Part shown: piece by piece, positions 1 to 7,558 of the stretch
Layout: each line of letters begins with the position of its first letter
Position numbering within the stretch: the first letter of the stretch is position 1
The notes under the pieces: generated by a model
Told to the model about the DNA's origin: nothing
Databases searched by the model: none
Seen by the model: the letters and a program-made list of their open reading frames with translations, nothing else
NCBI GenBank assembly: GCA_963725415.1
Contig: CAVRZY010000228.1
Coordinates: 1-15,155 of the forward strand
Reading direction: 5' to 3'
DNA from: CAVRZY01 sp963725415
GTDB taxonomy: Bacteria; Acidobacteriota; Terriglobia; Bryobacterales; Bryobacteraceae
Length of the DNA stretch: 15,155 bases
Program-made: the position numbers and the translations under genes

Positions 1-1971
1 TTGGACGGCACACGCCTGGACGCCATGTGCAAGGTGCTCGAAGCTCATCGTACGAAGAACCTCCTTGTGCTGCGCCGCGGCAAGATCGTCTACGAGTGGT
101 ACTCCGCTGACAGCGGGCCTTCGAAGCCCCATTACACGGCCTCGCTGGCTAAAGCCCTTGTCGGTGGCATGTCGCTGCTGCTGGCCTTGAATGACGGCCG
201 CCTGGCCGCCGACGACCCGGCCTGCAAGTACATTCCCGCCTGGAAGAACGATCCGCTCAAATCCAGGATCACCCTCCGCCACCTGGCCACGCACTCCGCC
301 GGCATCGAGGATGCCGAGCAGGACGGAAAGCCTCACGAAGCGCTGGAGGGATGGAAGGGCGCGTTCTGGAAGCGCCAGCCGGATCCATTCTCCATCGCGC
401 TCCATCAGGCCCCGCTGGTCTTCCCGCCGGGCTCGAAGTACGCCTACAGCAACCCCGGCATGGCGGCGCTGGCTTACGCGGTGACCAGCGCGTTCCAGGG
501 CGCGCCGCAAGCGGATTTTCGCAGTCTGCTCCAGCAACGCATCATGGACCCCATCGGTGTGCCCGCCGCCGAGTGGTCGATCGGCTATGGTCGGGCGTAC
601 GAGTTGGACGGTCTCCAGCTCTACGCCAACTGGGGCGGCGGCTCCTACACCGCCCGCGCCGTGGCCAGGGTAGGCCAGCTCATGCTCCAGCGCGGCCACT
701 GGCAGGGCCGTCAGTTGATCTCCCCGGACTGGGTGGACAAGGTCGTCTCCTACGCTGGAACGCCACTGCCCGAGCGGCCACCTGGCAACCCTCAGCCGGC
801 CTCCGGCCTGGGTTGGTGGACCAACTTCGATGGCGTCTGGCCCGCGGTTCCTCGCGACGCTTTCGCGGGCGCCGGGGCGGGGAGCCAGGTGCTGTTGGTC
901 GTCCCCAGCCTCGATCTGGTGGTCGTTCGCAATGGCGGTCCTCTCGGGGACGGCTCGCCCCGCGACACTTTCTGGGGGGACATCCAGAAGTACCTGTTCA
1001 ATCCCCTGATCGAGGCCTTCCTTCAGCCGCCCTATCCTCCCAGCCAGGCCATCCGCACGCTCCGCTTCGCCCCCCTCCCCTCCATCCTGCGCCAAGCCCT
1101 GGGCAGCGATAACTGGCCCATGACCTGGGGCGATGATGACAACTTGTATGCCGCCTACGGCGACGGATGGGGATTCGAGCCTAGGACCGAGACAAAACTG
1201 AGCCTGGGTTTTGCCACAGTCACCGGCCCGCCCGAGAGCTTCCACGGGCTGAACCTGCGCTCGCCTACCGGCGAACGCCAGGGCGACGGCCCGAAAGGCC
1301 CCAAGGCCAGCGGTCTGCTGATGGTGGACGGCGTGCTCTATATGTGGGTGAGGAACCTCGCCAACTCGCAGTTGGCCTGGTCTGAGGATCGAGGCCAGAC
1401 CTGGCACTGGGGCTTCCGTTTCACCGAGAGCTTCGGCTGCCCCGCCTTCCTCAACTTCGGCAAGAATTACCAGGGCGCCCGCGATGAGTACGTCTACACC
1501 TTTTCCTCCGACGGGCCCAGCGCGTACGAATCCTACGACCGCATCGTGATGGCCCGTGCTCCCAAGAACAAAGTTCGCGACCGCAGCGCCTACGAATTCT
1601 TCCTGCGACTGGACCCCTCCGGCCGCCCGCGCTGGTCCAAGGACATCGATCAACGCGGCGCGGTCTTCTCTTACCCCAAGCATTGCCAGCGGCTCGATGT
1701 GGTTTACAACCCAGGTATTCGGAGATACCTGTTAGCCCTGGGCTACAACCACGACGGTGGCTGGGGCATCTTTGATGCCCCGGAACCCTGGGGACCCTGG
1801 ACCACTGCATTCCACACCGAATCCTGGAGCCTGGGCGGCACGCACGGCTACCGCCTGCCCGCCAAATGGATTCAACCGGACGGCAGGATCCTCTACCTGG
1901 TGTTCTCCGGAGTGAGCCACAAAGGCACCCTCTACGATGCCTTCTGTCTGCGCAGAATCACGCTCCAATGA
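1..1971 (+). CDS. Serine beta-lactamase-like hydrolase fused to a C-terminal propeller-like domain (5' partial)
   Basis: The N-terminal half (about residues 1-345) is a class C beta-lactamase/penicillin-binding-protein-like serine hydrolase. The SxxK motif is S48-L-A-K51, with S48 the expected nucleophile. The YxN motif is Y149-S-N151. A glycine-rich GAGAGS stretch before a beta strand (VLLVVPSLDLVVV) stands where the third KTG/HxG-type motif lies. The substrate cannot be assigned; such proteins include esterases, amidases and D-peptidases. The remaining ~290 residues have features of sialidase or DUF4185-like propellers: an SEDRGQTWHWG Asp-box-like motif and several aromatic strand repeats. 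The frame is open from base 1 with a TTG and no visible signal peptide, so the true start is probably upstream. It ends 15 nt before the binding-protein gene, suggesting one transcript. The hydrolase call is firm; the C-terminal call is tentative. Confidence 0.85.
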   Translation: MDGTRLDAMCKVLEAHRTKNLLVLRRGKIVYEWYSADSGPSKPHYTASLAKALVGGMSLLLALNDGRLAADDPACKYIPAWKNDPLKSRITLRHLATHSAGIEDAEQDGKPHEALEGWKGAFWKRQPDPFSIALHQAPLVFPPGSKYAYSNPGMAALAYAVTSAFQGAPQADFRSLLQQRIMDPIGVPAAEWSIGYGRAYELDGLQLYANWGGGSYTARAVARVGQLMLQRGHWQGRQLISPDWVDKVVSYAGTPLPERPPGNPQPASGLGWWTNFDGVWPAVPRDAFAGAGAGSQVLLVVPSLDLVVVRNGGPLGDGSPRDTFWGDIQKYLFNPLIEAFLQPPYPPSQAIRTLRFAPLPSILRQALGSDNWPMTWGDDDNLYAAYGDGWGFEPRTETKLSLGFATVTGPPESFHGLNLRSPTGERQGDGPKGPKASGLLMVDGVLYMWVRNLANSQLAWSEDRGQTWHWGFRFTESFGCPAFLNFGKNYQGARDEYVYTFSSDGPSAYESYDRIVMARAPKNKVRDRSAYEFFLRLDPSGRPRWSKDIDQRGAVFSYPKHCQRLDVVYNPGIRRYLLALGYNHDGGWGIFDAPEPWGPWTTAFHTESWSLGGTHGYRLPAKWIQPDGRILYLVFSGVSHKGTLYDAFCLRRITLQ

Positions 1972-1986
1972 GATACTAAACGGTTT

Positions 1987-2943
1987 ATGATTGCCCGCTC
2001 GCTTCTAGCCGGTCTGTTGCCTCTGCTGCTTGTTACCTCCGCCTGCCGCCGCGACACCAAGAAGGTCATCGGCGTCATTCCGCAAGGCCGCTCCCATCTG
2101 TTCTGGCAATCGATCCATGCCGGCGCGATTGCCGCCGCCCGGGAGACGGGCGTCGAGATCCTCTGGAACGCCCCTACCTCGGAGACCGACTACTCGGGCC
2201 AGCTTCAGGTCATGGACGCCATGATCAACCGCCACGTGGATGCTATCGCGGTGTCCCCGATCGACAGGACCATCATGGTCAGCGTCGTCGAGCGCGCCGC
2301 CAGCCAGAACATTCCCGTGATCATCTATGACACCGCCATCGATACGGACAAGTTCGTTTCCCGCGTGGGAACCGACAACTACGCCGGGGGGCAACTGGCC
2401 GGCGAGCGCCTGGGCAAGATCCTAAACGGGAAGGGCAAGGTGCTCATGGTCAAGTGCATGCCCGGCTCCGGCTCGACCTTGCTGCGCGAGCAGGGTTTCC
2501 AGGATACGCTGGCCAAGAACTTCCCCGCCCTTCAGATCGTGGACGCCCGATTCGGCATGTCGGATTTCGCCAAATCTCTCACCGTCGCGGAGAACATGCT
2601 TACCGCCCACCCCGAGGCCGACGGCATGTTCGCCTCCAATGAGACCGGCTCGGTCGGAGCGGCGCAGGCCCTGAAGGGGCGCCAGAGCAAGGTCAAGCTG
2701 GTTGGTTTCGATTGGAGCCCCACCCTCCTGGAGGGCCTCAGAGCCGGCGCCATCGATTCCCTGGTGGTGCAGAACCCCTTCCAGATGGGTTACGAAGCGG
2801 TCATGCTCGCAATCCGCAAACTCCGGGGCGAAACCCCTCCCAAGTTGAACAACCTCCCACCCCGGCTCATCACCCGCCAAAACCTCGACGACCCCGACGT
2901 CCAAAAACAGCTCAACCCCGATCTGAGGAAGTACCTGGAGTAG
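1987..2943 (+). CDS. Sugar-type ABC transporter substrate-binding lipoprotein (Peripl_BP_4/RbsB-like)
   Basis: This 318-residue protein is a periplasmic binding protein of the ribose/LacI-like class. It captures a small solute, probably a sugar, and delivers it to a membrane permease or signals with it. A hydrophobic signal (residues 5-18) ends at Cys20 in LVTSAC, a slightly non-canonical lipobox, so it is probably a lipoprotein. The fold shows in the opening strand VIGVIPQG, the VDAIAVSPID segment, IPVIIYDTAID, VGTDNYAGGQLAGERL, and the C-terminal KLVGFDW and GAIDSLVVQNPFQMGYEAV motifs. The length is normal. No permease or ATPase gene lies nearby: upstream is the serine hydrolase and downstream the inverted-repeat cassette starts 2 nt after the stop. 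No clear ribosome binding site precedes the ATG. The ligand is unknown. Confidence 0.88.
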   Translation: MIARSLLAGLLPLLLVTSACRRDTKKVIGVIPQGRSHLFWQSIHAGAIAAARETGVEILWNAPTSETDYSGQLQVMDAMINRHVDAIAVSPIDRTIMVSVVERAASQNIPVIIYDTAIDTDKFVSRVGTDNYAGGQLAGERLGKILNGKGKVLMVKCMPGSGSTLLREQGFQDTLAKNFPALQIVDARFGMSDFAKSLTVAENMLTAHPEADGMFASNETGSVGAAQALKGRQSKVKLVGFDWSPTLLEGLRAGAIDSLVVQNPFQMGYEAVMLAIRKLRGETPPKLNNLPPRLITRQNLDDPDVQKQLNPDLRKYLE

Positions 2944-2945
2944 CC

Positions 2946-2972
2946 GCTTGTAGCTTGTAGCCTGTAGCTTGT
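2946..2972 (+). repeat. Left arm of the inverted repeat around the four-helix-bundle gene
   Basis: It starts GCTTGTAGCTTGTAGCC and pairs with 3472-3498 with one mismatch (C at 2954 against the right arm's C at 3490). The possible GTG start at 2971 of the enclosed gene lies on its inner edge. Confidence 0.8.
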
Positions 2973-3072
2973 GGTTGGGGCCCAGGGGCAGCGCGGGAAC
3001 AGCGAGAATTCGACGGGCTCAGGGGCACTATCTAGAGTGCCGAAACTCCTTCGCGACCAATCATCTGTTGAG

Positions 3073-3441
3073 TTGGGACCGGCTAGTGTCCATAACCTCG
3101 AAATCTGGCAACAGAGCATAAAACTGGTGAAGGAGACATACGACCTAACCCGAGGATGGCCCAAAGACGAGATGTATGGCCTGACCGCACAAGTCCGGCG
3201 CGCTGCGGTTTCCATTCCTGCCAACCTGGCGGAAGGCGTCGGACGCCGCAGCTCAGCCGAAATCGCTCGCTTCTCCCAGATCGCAGTGGGCTCACTCTAT
3301 GAACTGGACACCCTCTTCCAGCTTGCCGCCGAACTGGGAATTCACAATCACCAGTCGACTACGGCTCTGCGGCAGCGAATCACCGACCTGACCCGCAGAA
3401 TCGCCACCTTCATCCGTTATCAACGAACAAATCGCCCCTAA
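3073..3441 (+). CDS. Four-helix-bundle protein (23S rRNA intervening-sequence / S23 type)
   Basis: The conserved core starts NLEIWQQSIKLVKETYDLTRGWP, then QVRRAAVSIPANLAEGVGR, then EIARFSQIAVGSLYELDTLFQLA, and ends in a basic helix. This is the standard pattern of the S23/IVP family, small all-helical proteins of about 120 residues. Some members are encoded inside 23S rRNA intervening sequences; others stand alone with unknown function. The start is uncertain. TTG at 3073 gives a family-like N terminus about nine residues before NLEIW. GTG codons at 3037 and 2971 would add low-complexity residues, and the 2971 start falls in the repeat arm. No ATG and no clear ribosome binding site is present. 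The gene is related in fold to Avd of diversity-generating retroelements, but no reverse transcriptase is in the window. Confidence 0.85.
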   Translation: MGPASVHNLEIWQQSIKLVKETYDLTRGWPKDEMYGLTAQVRRAAVSIPANLAEGVGRRSSAEIARFSQIAVGSLYELDTLFQLAAELGIHNHQSTTALRQRITDLTRRIATFIRYQRTNRP

Positions 3442-3451
3442 CTACAGCCCA

Positions 3452-3498
3452 CAGGCTACAAGCTACAGGCTACAAGCTACAGGCTACAACCTACAAGC
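3452..3498 (+). repeat. Right arm: three 14-bp tandem units and inverted repeat end
   Basis: The unit CAGGCTACAAGCTA occurs at 3452-3465 and 3466-3479, and once more with one change at 3480-3493. The distal 27 bases (3472-3498) pair with the left arm. The last bases overlap the stop codon and final two codons of the minus-strand gene ending at 3491. Confidence 0.85.
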
Positions 3499-4351
3499 CC
3501 TTTCTCCCCGGAAAGAACTTATAGCAGTAAATCCCGCCGATGGCCACCAGCAGCAGCCCCCACCAGATCTCCGCGTGCAGGTTGGCCATCCGCGGCCTCG
3601 GCTCCGGCGCTTCCACGGTCAGCACCACCGGGATCTGCTGGGTGGCGAACCCCTTGCTCGCCGCGCGCAGCATGATCTTGGACTTGCCCGTTCGAGTGGT
3701 GCTGTTGGTGTAGATCGAAAGCGTCGCACTGGCCGTCCCGTCCGGCGGCGGCGTGATTGTCGTCGCGCTCCACGAGGTCCCCGAGGCGTGCCCCACCGGC
3801 AGGTTCTCTGCCGAGAGTTCCACCGGCTGGCTGAACCCGCCGTCGCTCGTCACCGTCACCGTGAACCGCGCCGCTTCTCCCTGCACCGTTGTCCGGCGAT
3901 CCCCATCTACCTGCGCCGTAAACCCGTGCCTCTTCACCCGCAGGGTGATGGGGATCTCACGTGTCTTGTGTCCCGCGCTCGAGGCCAGCAGCGCGAGTCC
4001 ATAGGTTCCCGTCGCCGCCGAGGGGCCCACCGCCAGGGTCAGCGTCGAACTGGCGGTCGCATTGTGCGGCGGCGTCACCGACTCCGGCTGCCAGGATGCC
4101 GTCACCTCCGCCGGTGGGCTCCCTTTCACCCGCAACCAAACCGGCTGCGTGAACCCGTTCGCACTCTGGATCGTCACCGTGTAGCTGGCGCTCCGGCCTT
4201 GCAGCACCGACCGGTTCGACTCATCCACAGTCATGTCGAAGTGCGGGTTGTACAACTGGTACACCGCCGCCCCCGCGATCAGCACGCCGTACACCGCCAG
4301 CAGCGTTCCGATGAAAAACCAGATCGAAATGAAATGTTTCTTTTCGCTCAT
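3491..4351 (-). CDS. Membrane-anchored protein with two Ig-like repeats, partner of the symporter
   Basis: A 286-residue protein of unrecognised exact function. Residues about 8-32 form a transmembrane helix (ISIWFFIGTLLAVYGVLIAGAAVY). Two similar domains of about 105 residues follow, aligned by VLQGRSASYTVTIQSANGFTQPV and TVQGEAARFTVTVTSDGGFSQPV. Both are beta-rich and look like Ig-like or alpha-galactosidase NEW3-like folds. A second helix (about 262-281, WWGLLLVAIGGIYCYKFF) and a basic tail end the protein. This topology places the repeats outside the cytoplasm. The ATG is 10 nt downstream of the symporter stop on the same strand, so the two are probably cotranscribed. The N-terminal helix resembles a small protein I recall beside symporters in related bacteria; that link is from memory. 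The last codons lie inside the right repeat arm of the S23 cassette. Confidence 0.75.
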   Translation of the reverse strand: MSEKKHFISIWFFIGTLLAVYGVLIAGAAVYQLYNPHFDMTVDESNRSVLQGRSASYTVTIQSANGFTQPVWLRVKGSPPAEVTASWQPESVTPPHNATASSTLTLAVGPSAATGTYGLALLASSAGHKTREIPITLRVKRHGFTAQVDGDRRTTVQGEAARFTVTVTSDGGFSQPVELSAENLPVGHASGTSWSATTITPPPDGTASATLSIYTNSTTRTGKSKIMLRAASKGFATQQIPVVLTVEAPEPRPRMANLHAEIWWGLLLVAIGGIYCYKFFPGRKGL

Positions 4352-4361
4352 TGGGCTGCCC

Positions 4362-6032
4362 TTACCAGAAAATGATGTTCAAGAGCACAAAACCGCCTGC
4401 CACCGCCGCGGCCCAGAAAATGGGCCGCTTGAAAAGCGGGAAGTGCCCTTCCGACGGGATCTCAGTCAGGCCGTACACCAGCCCCTTGAGTTCCCGTTCC
4501 GGTTTCGGTTTCGTCAGCAGGCTCACCGCTACGGTTACCACCACGTTGACGATCAGGGACCACATGGCCCGGTAGATGTTGTCCGCCATGCCCGTCTTGG
4601 CGTTCGCCGACAAGGCCACGTACTGGATCGCGCTCGGATCCAGCCGCACCCACAACCACAAGCCGAAGGACGCCAGGATGCCCGCCAGCAAGCCCCAGAA
4701 GCCGGCCGCCGGCGTGGTGCGCTTCCACAGCATGCCCAGCACCACCGTGCCGAACATGGGCACAATGAAGAAGACGAACACCACCTGCGCGTAATCGATG
4801 ATGCTGCGGAATCCCATCACCAGGTAGGCCGTGCCGATGCTCACGAACACCCCCAGCAGGGTGCACCAGCGCCCCATGCGCACGTAGTGGGCGTCGGTGG
4901 CCTGCTTCCGGATCAGCGGCTGGTAAATGTCGTAGGTCCACACCGTGGCAAAGGCGCTCACATTGCCCGCCATGCCCGGACATGAACCCGGCGATCAGCG
5001 CCGTCACCCCCAGGCCCAGCAATCCCGGCCCGCAATAGCGAACCAGCATCAGCGGCAGCGCCTCGTTGTAGCTATGCTGGCCGGTTTGCTGCGCCACCTG
5101 GTTCGGGGAACAGCTCGAAGGGCAGAACGGCCCGTCCCAGCAAGCCCGGCAGGATCACGATCAGCGGCACCATCATCTTGAAGAAGGCCCCGATCACGGT
5201 GCCCAGCTTGGCCGACGCGCAGGTCCTTGGCGGTCATCACGCGCTGGATGATGAGGAAGTCCGTGCACCAATAGCCGAAGGAAATCGCCAGGCCCCAGCC
5301 GAACACAATTCCCACCCAGTGGATCCCCATGGGATTGTCATAGCTGCCGGTGCTCCTCCACATGTGCGTGAAGTCCTGGCCCGGGAAGTTGGCGGCAATC
5401 CGCGCCACCATCCCGTCCCAGCCGCCGGTTTCGAGCAGTCCCACGATGGGGATGATCAGGCAGCCCAGCCAGATCAGGAAGAACTGGAGCACCTCGTTGA
5501 ATATCGCCGACCGCAAGCCGCCGGCTGCCACGTAGATGGCTACCGTCAGCGATGCCACCCAGATCGAGAAGTGGATGTTCCAGCCCAGCACCACTTTCAT
5601 GATGATGGCCATGGCGTACATGTTGATGCCGCTCATCAGCACCGTCATCACCGCGAACGAGATCGCCGACAGCGCCCGCGTGGGCTCGCCGTACCGCAGC
5701 TTGAGGTAGCCCGGCACCGAGTGCGTCTTGCAGATGTAGTAGAACGGCAGCATCACCAGCGCCAGGAACAGGATCGCCGGGATGGCCGCGATCCAGTAAG
5801 CGTGGCCTACCAGGATGCCGTTCTCGTATGTGCCGGCCGCATAACCCATCATCTCCAGCGAACCCAGGTTGGCCGAGATGAAGCTCAGCCCGGCGATCCA
5901 GGCCGTCAATTCCCGCCCCGCCATGAAGAAGTCTTCGCCGGTCTTGGCGAATTTCTTCATGTAGAAGCCGATTCCTAGGACCAGCCCAAAATACAGGATC
6001 ACGATCAGCAGGTCCACGGGGGCCATGGCCAT
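4362..6032 (-). CDS. Sodium:solute symporter (SSS family), with three frameshifts
   Basis: A many-helix SSS transporter, probably importing a sugar or similar solute with Na+. Recognisable parts are LLIVILYFGLVLGIGFYMKK, the FFMAGRELTAWIAGLSFISANLGSLEMMG segment, AAGGLRSAIFNEVLQFFLIW, GYWCTDFLIIQRVMTAKD, and the late GFMSGMAGNVSAFATVWTYDIY motif. Three single-base insertions break it. Plus-strand positions are about 5216 (after AKDLR), 5104 (giving PNQVAQQ when removed) and within the C run at 4975-4977 (MSGMAG). Removing them gives 555 residues with all helices intact. The start is uncertain: ATG at 6032 gives a short N terminus before helix 1, and ATG at 6083 adds 17 residues. No strong ribosome binding site supports either. 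The Ig-repeat membrane gene follows after 10 nt. Confidence 0.88.
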
Positions 6033-6183
6033 CAGCCGCGTGGGCGTAGCTTGCAGATAACAGAGCGCGCTAGGCAGGTTCATCTTGTTCAGGGGTCCGT
6101 AACAAACCTCGGATCGAACGCAGAGTCACTTATTGTACATCGTGACAAGAGGGGGTTGAGAAAGCAGCGTTCAGTCCGCCGGT

Positions 6184-6363
6184 TCAGGCCCCGAAGCGGG
6201 CCAGCACCGACATGGCCTTCGAGAAAATCCGGCTCACCTCGCCTCCCAGCGGCGGAACCACTGCCCCAGCCGCTACAGCGAAGAACGCTAGCAGCAGGGC
6301 ATACTCGATCAATTCTTGCCCGTCTTCATCCCGCCAGAATTCCCGACACCGCCTGGACGCCAT
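6184..6363 (-). CDS. Flp/Fap-type (type IVb) pilin
   Basis: A 59-residue prepilin: a short basic leader ending WRDEDG, then QELIEYALLLAFFAVAAGAVV. Cleavage by a prepilin peptidase is expected between G and Q, and the Glu at mature position 5 is present. The mature protein would be about 44 residues, the usual size of Flp pilins, which are exported and polymerised by a Tad-type machine. The ATG at 6363 is chosen because AGGTGA sits a few bases upstream; a longer frame from GTG at 6372 would overlap that site. No tad genes are near; the neighbours on this strand are rpsT upstream and the symporter downstream. A single orphan pilin is common where the tad cluster is elsewhere. Confidence 0.85.
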   Translation of the reverse strand: MASRRCREFWRDEDGQELIEYALLLAFFAVAAGAVVPPLGGEVSRIFSKAMSVLARFGA

Positions 6364-6472
6364 TTCACTCACCTGTTCCTATCCTGGCCGATTCTCCGAC
6401 CTCAGACAACCGGGTAAGCAGCGTAAACGGAGTTCCAAAACCGCCTAGTACGCCAGCTCGGAACAGGTGCTG

Positions 6473-6493
6473 GGGCAGGTCCCCGACCTGCCC
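6473..6493 (-). repeat. Palindrome downstream of rpsT
   Basis: The arms GGGCAGGT (6473-6480) and ACCTGCCC (6486-6493) form a perfect 8-bp stem with a 5-nt loop. It lies 30 nt beyond the rpsT stop. No T run follows on the minus strand, so it is not a classic intrinsic terminator. It may still fold in the mRNA, or be another dispersed palindrome. Confidence 0.5.
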
Positions 6494-6523
6494 GGCCGCG
6501 CCAGGAGTGACTCTGCCGCCAGG

Positions 6524-6799
6524 CTAGGCAGCCGAGGCTTGGAGGGCCTTCACCCGGAGGTGCAGCCGGGACTTGTAACGCGCCGCTGCATTCGCCGTGA
6601 TGATCCCCAGTCTCGCTGCCCGGTCAATCAGCGAAAACGTTTCCGGCAACATGGATAGCGCGGCGCTGGTGTCCTTCTGTTCCAGCACCCGCCGCAATGC
6701 CTTGACCTGGTTGCGAAAACGAGACTTCCGCGCCCGGTTGACCTCGGTCCGCCGTTCTTCTTGTCGCACCCGCTTCAGAGCCGAAAAGTGGTTTGCCAT
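6524..6799 (-). CDS. rpsT: 30S ribosomal protein S20
   Basis: S20 binds 16S rRNA early in assembly of the small subunit. The 91-residue product starts MANHFSALKRVRQEERRTEVNRARKSR, the usual basic S20 opening. The helical body is FRNQVKALRRVLEQKD, and the conserved end is LIDRAARLGIITANAAARYKSRLHLRVKAL. Length and charge are normal. The ATG at 6799 is chosen because the MANH start is typical; a longer frame to 6844 would add 15 residues of untranslated leader. A sigma70-like promoter lies at 6840-6869. The gene is monocistronic in appearance and divergent from aprB, with no sign of frameshift. Confidence 0.95.
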   Translation of the reverse strand: MANHFSALKRVRQEERRTEVNRARKSRFRNQVKALRRVLEQKDTSAALSMLPETFSLIDRAARLGIITANAAARYKSRLHLRVKALQASAA

Positions 6800-6839
6800 C
6801 TGCTTTGAATTCCGGTCCCTAACCAGCAGCCTCTGTGTT

Positions 6840-6869
6840 AGCATAGCGTACTGGCCTTGCCCCGGTCAA
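6840..6869 (-). promoter_or_regulatory. Sigma70-like promoter of rpsT
   Basis: On the minus strand TTGACC (6869-6864) and TATGCT (6845-6840) are separated by 18 nt. Transcription would begin near 6832, leaving a leader of about 30 nt before the rpsT ATG. Confidence 0.55.
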
Positions 6870-6891
6870 ACCCCGGCCTCGCCGTTCCCGG

Positions 6892-6933
6892 GACAGGCTT
6901 CAGCCTGTCACCTGGGACAGGCTCTAGCTTGTC
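6892..6933 (+). repeat. Twin palindromes in the rpsT-aprB intergenic region
   Basis: Two tandem hairpins are present. GACAGGCT/AGCCTGTC (6892-6909) is perfect with a 2-nt loop. GACAGGCT/AGCTTGTC (6916-6933) has one G:T pair. The first shares the 13-nt core GCTTCAGCCTGTC with the element at 10680-10802. They lie between the two divergent promoters, overlapping neither. Confidence 0.7.
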
Positions 6934-7036
6934 GTCGCCGGGCCCGCAGTGTTGAATTCCTCCACGGAGGAGTGCCCAAAACCGCAGCATTCCCCGCCCC
7001 ATAGCCGATATCTGGAGTTTAACCTCCAATCCTCCC

Positions 7037-7066
7037 TTGACGTGCGCCCCCGCGCAGTGGTAGATT
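7037..7066 (+). promoter_or_regulatory. Sigma70-like promoter of aprB
   Basis: TTGACG (7037-7042) and TAGATT (7061-7066) are 18 nt apart, giving a start near 7073 and a leader of about 27 nt. Just upstream is an inverted repeat TGGAG-N6-CTCCA (7013-7028), an operator candidate. A 6-bp hairpin TCCTCC/GGAGGA lies at 6958-6971. A regulator cannot be named. Confidence 0.55.
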
Positions 7067-7099
7067 TGTTGCTGTTCGTTTCCCAAGAAAGGTGCTCGA

Positions 7100-7543
7100 A
7101 TGCCAAGTTATGTCAACCCGGAAAAGTGTGACGGGTGCAAGGCGCTGGACAAGACCGCCTGCCAGTACATTTGCCCCAACGACCTCATGGTCCTGGACAA
7201 GGAGACGATGAAGGCCTACAACCGGGAGTCTCGCATGTGCTGGGAGTGCTACAACTGCGTCAAGATCTGCCCCACCCAGGCCGTCGAGGTCCGCGGCTAT
7301 GCCGACTTCGTGCCCATGGGCGCCTCGGTCACGCCCCTGCGCTCCACCGACTCCATCATGTGGACCGTGAAGTTCCGCAACGGCACGATCAAGCGGTTCA
7401 AGTTCCCCATCCGCACCACCCCGGAAGGGACCGCGGCGCCCGACGGCGGCTTCGCCGACCCACGCGGACCTCAACAGCCCGGCGCTGTTCACCGAACCGG
7501 CCTCGCTCGGGTCTGCCCGAAGTCTTCACCCTTGAAGAAGTAG
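7100..7543 (+). CDS. aprB: APS reductase beta subunit (ferredoxin-type)
   Basis: AprB carries two [4Fe-4S] clusters that pass electrons between the Qmo complex and the FAD of AprA in the cytoplasm. The cysteines are C10, C13, C21, C25 and C47, C50, C53, C57. The following stretch (ADFVPMGASVTPLRSTDSIMWTVKFRNGTIKRFKFPIRTTPEG) is diagnostic for AprB. The start is supported by AAGAAAGG a few bases upstream. The C terminus is disturbed. From about residue 120 the native sequence moves frame: an extra A at 7462 and an extra G at 7509-7511. Removing both gives ADPADLNSPALFTEPASLGLPEVFTLEEV, which looks native. The uncorrected frame stops at 7543; the corrected frame would run to 7572, overlapping aprA by 14 nt. 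The true end is therefore uncertain. Confidence 0.95.
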   Translation: MPSYVNPEKCDGCKALDKTACQYICPNDLMVLDKETMKAYNRESRMCWECYNCVKICPTQAVEVRGYADFVPMGASVTPLRSTDSIMWTVKFRNGTIKRFKFPIRTTPEGTAAPDGGFADPRGPQQPGAVHRTGLARVCPKSSPLKK

Positions 7544-7558
7544 AGAGAGGAGATCCAC

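Larger units (their letters stand above)
2946..3498. mobile_element. Four-helix-bundle gene cassette bounded by 27-bp inverted repeats
   Basis: The left arm (2946-2972) and right arm (3472-3498) are inverted repeats matching at 26 of 27 positions. Both are made of a degenerate unit of the form CTACAAGCTACAGG or its complement. They enclose a single gene for a four-helix-bundle protein. The left arm begins 2 nt after the stop codon of the binding-protein gene. The right arm contains the stop codon of the convergent gene ending at 3491. This is consistent with an insertion between two convergent genes. No transposase, target duplication or recombination site is visible, so mobility is an inference; a structured RNA cassette is the alternative. 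Confidence 0.5.

Noticed and set aside
3444..3498. Possible CRISPR array in the tandem repeats
   Set aside because: The 14-bp units are contiguous with no spacers and form an inverted repeat with 2946-2972.
2946..3498. Diversity-generating retroelement (the S23 fold resembles Avd)
   Set aside because: No reverse transcriptase and no template/variable repeat pair is visible in the window.
3575..4375. Long plus-strand open frame (266 codons) opposite the Ig-repeat gene
   Set aside because: Its composition is Arg/Pro/His-rich as expected for an antisense shadow in high-GC DNA. The minus-strand frame has membrane helices and repeated domains.
5178..5978. Long plus-strand open frame opposite the symporter
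   Set aside because: His/Asp/Arg-rich shadow of a clear transporter on the other strand.
6473..6493. Intrinsic terminator of rpsT
   Set aside because: The stem is good but no T run follows on the transcribed strand, so it is recorded only as a palindrome.
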